A DNA stretch of 10,368 bases from Nitrosopumilaceae archaeon (GTDB lineage: Archaea; Thermoproteota; Nitrososphaeria; Nitrososphaerales; Nitrosopumilaceae), in assembly GCA_030697975.1 (NCBI GenBank), contig JAUYOQ010000056.1, forward strand, positions 1-10,368, read 5' to 3'. Position numbers and translations under genes: made by a program. The stretch's first letter is position 1. Every line of letters starts with the position of its first letter. The notes beneath the pieces are model-generated. The model had not been told where the DNA came from. It did no database searches and saw only the letters and a program-made list of their open reading frames with translations. Positions 7,198-10,368 of this stretch are shown here, in pieces.

Positions 7198-7513
7198 GGT
7201 AGTAGCTCTGCTAGTTCCACTCTAGACTGGTAGCCCCATTTCAAAGTAAGCAAGATCCGCCACGTTGACGAGGAAGCGTGAATGTTCCACCTTAGGATTG
7301 CTCCCTCCCGGACCTCATCCCTTTCGATGGTTGGGTCTTAGGAATTATCCCTTCGGACAATCCTAGTCCTACATCCACCCGCCTCGGCGTGATTTCATTT
7401 CAGCCTACTAAGCGAGTACTATCTGTCTAGAGATTTACCCAGCAGTTACTGATCTCTGCATGTAGCCGGTTTCAGAATAGGGCACGGCTAGCGCCCCGAT
7501 CCTACCTACTACC
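7198..7513 (-). ncRNA. ffs: Archaeal signal recognition particle RNA (7S RNA)
   Basis: The 316-base non-coding block is much richer in G+C than its neighbours and reads as SRP RNA on the minus strand. The 5' GGUAGUAG (7513-7506) pairs perfectly with the 3' CUACUACC (7205-7198), forming the terminal helix 1 of archaeal SRP RNAs. The helix 8 signature AGGUCCGGGAGGGAGCA (around 7299-7316) has the GNRA-type cap and the AGCA side of the SRP54-binding symmetric loop. Helix 6, bases 7338-7366, is a hairpin AUUGUCC-GAAG-GGAUAAU whose GAAG loop fits the GNAR tetraloop bound by SRP19. The Alu end has hairpins whose loops carry complementary UAGCC and GGCUA. SRP RNA with SRP54 and SRP19 targets nascent membrane and secreted proteins to the Sec channel. 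A TATA box sits about 25 bases before the 5' end. Confidence 0.93.
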
Positions 7514-7533
7514 ATAGTATTGTTAACCTAAAT

Positions 7534-7542
7534 GTTATATTT
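7534..7542 (-). promoter_or_regulatory. putative TATA box of the SRP RNA
   Basis: On the minus strand AAATATAAC lies in the 32-base gap between the ncsA stop and the SRP RNA. It is centred about 25 bases before the 5' end that I deduced independently from helix 1 pairing. This agreement supports both the box and the RNA boundary. Confidence 0.6.
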
Positions 7543-7545
7543 GCA

Positions 7546-8460
7546 TTAGGCTTGTTTTTCTTTTAGCATCAAAATAAGGTTACATACAGAACAAATTTTT
7601 CCAGTACATTCGCTACCACAATTCGTACAGAGTTGTTTTTGGTTAGAGTTTGAATCTTTAACAATTTGTGATATTCTAAGAACTGATTTATACAAATTAT
7701 TTTTAATCCCAAAGTGCTGATTTTCTAAAGAATTGAGAAATTCACGAATTTCAGTTCGTATTCCTTCATTCATGTGTGGACATTGTTCTGATTGAAAAGG
7801 AATCTCATTAGTAAAAGCATAAAATACAATCTCTGATTCATAAATCTCACAAAATGGCTTTATTTTTCTGATAGTATTATTTGATGTGTCTGGATCCATC
7901 CATCCAATTTTTTTGATATCCCCAGAAAGCATATTGATGAGAAATGTTTGAAGTGTATCGTCAAGATTATGAGCAGTAGCTATTATATTTGCACCAATAT
8001 CCTTTGCTGCATAGTCTAAGGCTCGCCGTCTTAATGTTCCGCAGATAGAACAAGAAGAAATTTTTTCATTTTCTCTCACATTAATGGCTTCATCAAGTGT
8101 AATACTAAATAAATCATCATAGGAATATACAGAATAATCCACATTTAGTTTTGCACAAAATTTTTTGACTATTTCTAATGCTTCATTCCGGTATGTCGGT
8201 ATTCCTTCATCTATTGTTACAACCTTTATTCTAAAATTATGACTTTTAGACATTTTATCGAGTATGTGTAACAATACAAGTGAATCTTTACCACCAGACA
8301 CTGCTACGCAAACAAGTTCATTGTTTCTTATCATATTGAATTTTGAAATGGTTTTTGCAGTTTTTCTAAGAATGGAATTTGAAAAACATGGTGAACACAG
8401 CTCTTCACCGGAATATTTTCTTGAAAAAACCGCATCATTTTGACATTTGTTACACTTCAT
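7546..8460 (-). CDS. ncsA: tRNA 2-thiouridine synthetase, TtuA/NcsA (Ncs6/CTU1) type
   Basis: This PP-loop ATPase activates uridine in tRNA (wobble U34 for Ncs6, U54 for TtuA) by adenylation and then inserts sulfur from a ubiquitin-like carrier. The 304-residue length suits the family. Visible elements are an N-terminal zinc finger Cys3-Cys6/Cys22-Cys25, the PP-loop SGGKDS at 55-60, TAHNLDDT at 162-169, and a C-terminal zinc ribbon with cysteines 278, 281, 285, 290 and 293. Cys137, Cys140 and Cys227 correspond to the three cysteines holding the [4Fe-4S] cluster in TtuA. I place the start at ATG 8460 (MKCNKC). The frame is open 39 codons further up, but that part overlaps the protease gene and has no family similarity. 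Which uridine it modifies cannot be told from sequence. It lies 32 bases after the protease gene and may have its own promoter. Confidence 0.94.
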   Translation of the reverse strand: MKCNKCQNDAVFSRKYSGEELCSPCFSNSILRKTAKTISKFNMIRNNELVCVAVSGGKDSLVLLHILDKMSKSHNFRIKVVTIDEGIPTYRNEALEIVKKFCAKLNVDYSVYSYDDLFSITLDEAINVRENEKISSCSICGTLRRRALDYAAKDIGANIIATAHNLDDTLQTFLINMLSGDIKKIGWMDPDTSNNTIRKIKPFCEIYESEIVFYAFTNEIPFQSEQCPHMNEGIRTEIREFLNSLENQHFGIKNNLYKSVLRISQIVKDSNSNQKQLCTNCGSECTGKICSVCNLILMLKEKQA

Positions 8461-8478
8461 GCTTGTTTTTTTTAATAG

Positions 8479-8488
8479 ACTATAATTA
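8479..8488 (-). promoter_or_regulatory. possible TATA box of ncsA
   Basis: The minus strand reads TTAATTATAG in the short gap after the protease stop codon, centred about 24 bases before the ncsA ATG. It could let ncsA be transcribed separately from the protease gene. AT-richness makes chance matches likely. Confidence 0.35.
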
Positions 8489-8492
8489 ATTT

Positions 8493-9695
8493 TTAGATTG
8501 TAAACCAACCAGATTTGATATAAGATAAGGCAATGTTTAACCCAAACAGTGCAAAGGTGAAAGCGTAAATGCCCCACATGAATCCATTAACAGATTTTTC
8601 TGAAAGCCTTTTTTCAATAATACTATGAATGAACTTGCCTCCATCAAGTATTGGAAGTGGCAACATATTGATTATTCCTATAAAAAAGGAAATCATCCAT
8701 AACCAAAGTAAAAACATCGAAAGTTGTGGATTGTTCCATTCTATTACGTTGTATAGTGGTTTGTAGGCAAAAGAATTATCTCTCATTATGCCAATTAACC
8801 CTCTTTCAGGATCATCAGGAGAGGGAGTAACTATTACTGGAAATTGTAATTCTTTTTCTTCTCTAAGAACTGTCACAGTAACAGTTTCTCCTGGTGTCAT
8901 CTCAATTTTTTGAAAATCAAGCGGGGTTATAACAGAAACATCATTTATAGCTGTAATGATATCATTTGGCTCTAGTCCTGCTTTTTCAGCTCCACTTCCT
9001 TGAATTATTGATAAAACCAGAACACCTTCTGGTGATTCATAAAACCAACCTAAAAGTGGCTCTGGTACTATAATTGCAAAAACTGGATTAGTAAGTAAAA
9101 TTGCCCCAAGCGCAAATGAAAAAATTACATTTGAAGTAGCTCCCGCACCAATTACTCTAAGTTTTGAAATTCTTTTTGCTTTGTTAAATTCTTCTTCGTC
9201 TGGTTCTACAAATCCTGCAAACATTGCAATAAAAATTGCAAAACCTCCTGTTTTGATCTTTATTTTTTCTAGTGTAGCAACAATACCGTGTGCGCCTTCA
9301 TGGATTACCAAAACTATTGGTATTGATAATAGAAAATATGCAATTGCTGTAGATGATGTCAAGGTGACTCCAGGTATTAATACAGTTAACTGTGCAAATT
9401 CTGTTGGCTTTACAAAAAAATTAGATACGTTAGAAAGTAAAAACCAAAAGGCAAATCCCATCATCAAAAAACCGGCAACAACACTTACATCTGCAAATAT
9501 GCGAACTCCTCTACGAGTCCTGTTTAGCATCTTTGTTAGAGCAGATTGTACTTGATAATTTTTGTATGTTAAACTATAAGGTTTTATCTCAAAACCACGT
9601 TTATCTAATTTTAAGCCTTTTGCTACTAAAACAATGATAACCCATGCTATTAGTACATAGATAATCGAATTATCTGATATAAAATCAAGTTCCAA
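8493..9695 (-). CDS. Site-2-protease-type intramembrane metalloprotease (M50) with PDZ domain
   Basis: S2P-family zinc proteases cut membrane-bound substrates within the bilayer, often to release a regulator. The 400-residue protein has the catalytic HEGAH (residues 132-136, HExxH) in a membrane segment. The second motif NMLPLPILDGG (343-353) supplies the third zinc ligand, Asp351. Between them is a PDZ domain (about 220-295, with GSGAEKAGLEPNDIITAINDVSV). Hydrophobic segments are seen near 10-27, 67-89, 112-131, 149-162, 181-203, 327-347 and 371-392. A first transmembrane helix at the N-terminus and no signal peptide fit the group. The start is TTG at 9695; the next in-frame ATG is at residue 56, beyond the first helix. 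The substrate is unknown. It lies upstream of ncsA and diverges from cutA across 43 bases. Confidence 0.93.
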   Translation of the reverse strand: MELDFISDNSIIYVLIAWVIIVLVAKGLKLDKRGFEIKPYSLTYKNYQVQSALTKMLNRTRRGVRIFADVSVVAGFLMMGFAFWFLLSNVSNFFVKPTEFAQLTVLIPGVTLTSSTAIAYFLLSIPIVLVIHEGAHGIVATLEKIKIKTGGFAIFIAMFAGFVEPDEEEFNKAKRISKLRVIGAGATSNVIFSFALGAILLTNPVFAIIVPEPLLGWFYESPEGVLVLSIIQGSGAEKAGLEPNDIITAINDVSVITPLDFQKIEMTPGETVTVTVLREEKELQFPVIVTPSPDDPERGLIGIMRDNSFAYKPLYNVIEWNNPQLSMFLLWLWMISFFIGIINMLPLPILDGGKFIHSIIEKRLSEKSVNGFMWGIYAFTFALFGLNIALSYIKSGWFTI

Positions 9696-9707
9696 ATTAA
9701 TTGCTAC

Positions 9708-9731
9708 TTTTTTTAATCACGTACATTTATC
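9708..9731. promoter_or_regulatory. divergent promoter region of cutA and the S2P gene
   Basis: The 43-base gap must serve both genes. On the plus strand a T-rich TTTTTTTAATC (9708-9717) is centred about 26 bases before the cutA GTG. On the minus strand GATAAATG (9724-9731) lies about 32 bases before the protease TTG, with a second A-rich candidate closer in. The two boxes interlock, so polymerase binding in one direction should exclude the other. Confidence 0.4.
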
Positions 9732-9738
9732 AGTTACT

Positions 9739-10050
9739 GTGAAACCTGTAGTAATAATTTCAACATATCCAGACAAAAAATCCATCACAAAAATTGCAAA
9801 TATGCTAGTAAAAAAGCGAATTGTAGCATGTGTTAATTTTGTCAAAATTAGCTCAGTTTATAGCTGGAAGAAAAAAATTGAGAATACTTCAGAATATCTT
9901 GCTATTTTTAAAACAACCAAAAAAAACATTAAAAAATTAAAAAATGAGATAAGAAAAACACATCCATACAAAGTTCCAGAGATAGCTGAGATTACAATTA
10001 GTTCTCTAAACAATTCATATCTAAAATGGCTAATTGATTCAACAAATTAG
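9739..10050 (+). CDS. cutA: CutA1-family divalent-cation-tolerance protein
   Basis: CutA1 is a small trimeric, ferredoxin-like-fold protein linked in bacteria to copper tolerance and related to PII proteins. Its biochemical role is unsettled. The 103-residue length matches the family. The sequence begins VIISTYPDKKSITKIANMLVKKR, then ACVNF (residues 30-34), then VYSWKKKIENTSEYLAIFKTT (40-60), and closes with HPYKVPEIAEI (75-85), all hallmarks of CutA. The start is GTG at 9739, giving the normal N-terminus; there is no usable ATG. It is lysine-rich. Its stop overlaps by 4 bases the stop of the convergent Pelota-like gene. Confidence 0.95.
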   Translation: MKPVVIISTYPDKKSITKIANMLVKKRIVACVNFVKISSVYSWKKKIENTSEYLAIFKTTKKNIKKLKNEIRKTHPYKVPEIAEITISSLNNSYLKWLIDSTN

Positions 10051-10368
10051 TATTCCAAAGCAAATCTTAAGAGAGATACTATGCCACCTAAACCAGAAAC
10101 TCTCAAGCCTGCATCGGTAGTTGAATCTACACCATATACTTTAGCTCCCTTACTTTCTATATCGTTTAGTAGTTCGATTACTTTCTCTTCATCTTCAGTT
10201 TGTATGATCTTTTCAGAAAATACAAGGTATTCTATGGCCCCATATTGATTAGATTTTAGTGTCTCATCAAACCCCATTGTGAATTTTCTGCTTTTTTTGT
10301 TAGCTCTAAGCATTATTTCATCAATAATAGACAAAACTTTGGCAAGTTTGCTATCAGACATTATCTCT
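10047..10368 (-). CDS. pelA: Pelota (Dom34/eRF1-like) C-terminal part, 5' end beyond the window
   Basis: Archaeal Pelota binds stalled ribosomes with an EF1A-like GTPase and ABCE1 to recycle subunits. About 106 residues are visible and match the third, L7Ae/eRF1-type domain. The pattern is a helix SKLAKVLSIIDEIM, then FTMGFDETLKSNQYGAIEYLVFSEKII, then EKVIELLNDIESKGAKVYGVDS, ending AGLRVSGLGGIVSLLRF, which is the typical GxLGGIAAxLRF close. An ATG at 10361 is not the true start: the frame stays open to the right edge and a full Pelota is about 340-350 residues. A separate small protein made of only this domain is possible but less likely. The protein ends FALEY. Confidence 0.85.
   Translation of the reverse strand, partial: EIMSDSKLAKVLSIIDEIMLRANKKSRKFTMGFDETLKSNQYGAIEYLVFSEKIIQTEDEEKVIELLNDIESKGAKVYGVDSTTDAGLRVSGLGGIVSLLRFALEY

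Noticed and set aside
6958..7233. Plus-strand reading frame across the small gene and the SRP RNA end
   Set aside because: It is serine-rich, runs into the SRP RNA, and has no recognisable pattern. The minus-strand frame has a DUF5655-like pattern and a coherent gene end.
7198..7513. RNase P RNA or 5S rRNA as identity of the structured RNA
   Set aside because: RNase P core motifs (GAGGAAAGUC and ACAGAA-like) are missing and the length is wrong for 5S. The GGUCCGGGAGGGAGCA and GNAR signatures plus the terminal helix fit SRP RNA.
8461..8577. 39-residue N-terminal extension of ncsA starting at 8577
   Set aside because: It overlaps the end of the protease gene, shows no family similarity, and the MKCNKC zinc finger begins naturally at ATG 8460.
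10047..10361. Stand-alone 104-residue eRF1-domain-3 protein
   Set aside because: The frame is open through the right edge and the sequence begins in mid-domain, so a truncated view of full-length Pelota is the simpler reading.

Overview
The window looks like a core-genome segment of an AT-rich archaeon. It is most probably an ammonia-oxidising-type Nitrososphaerota (Thaumarchaeota) of the Nitrosopumilus kind. This rests on the archaeal GatDE amidotransferase pair, an archaeal-type SRP RNA with closed terminal helix, a two-ring Cdc48, archaeal L2 and Pelota. TATA boxes sit about 24-30 bases upstream of start codons, as expected for leaderless transcripts, and TTG/GTG starts are frequent. The genus assignment is inference. 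I see no mobile element, CRISPR array or prophage. Gene density is very high, with most gaps under 60 bases.

Layout, left to right. Positions 1-1574 (minus) hold gatE, truncated by the window edge, followed upstream by gatD (1597-2886) and a very large cdc48 (2919-5669), all on the minus strand. A 108-base divergent region separates cdc48 from a solitary ribosomal protein L2 gene (5778-6512, plus), which is followed by acylphosphatase (6568-6846, plus). Facing it on the minus strand are, in order of transcription, an S2P-type membrane metalloprotease (9695-8493), a TtuA/NcsA tRNA 2-thiolation enzyme (8460-7546), the SRP RNA (7513-7198) and a small DUF5655-like gene (7175-6843). cutA (9739-10050, plus) is divergent from the protease and converges on the 3' end of a Pelota-like gene that runs off the right edge.

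Functional theme: nearly every gene concerns making, targeting or quality-controlling proteins. These include Gln-tRNA formation (GatDE), tRNA thiolation (NcsA), the large ribosomal subunit (L2), stalled-ribosome rescue (Pelota), membrane targeting (SRP RNA), intramembrane proteolysis (S2P) and unfolding (Cdc48).

The standout is Cdc48. It has about 183 extra residues inserted between the large and small subdomains of its second AAA module. That insert contains what reads as a complete J-domain (DnaJ-type) with an intact HPD motif, preceded by a CxxC pair and followed by two more cysteines. A nearly perfect 21-base tandem duplication lies in J-domain helix III. The protein ends in Tyr-Tyr-Arg, which fits the HbYX proteasome-docking motif. 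Together these suggest an unfoldase that could recruit Hsp70 (DnaK) and the 20S proteasome in one polypeptide. That link is inferred, not shown.
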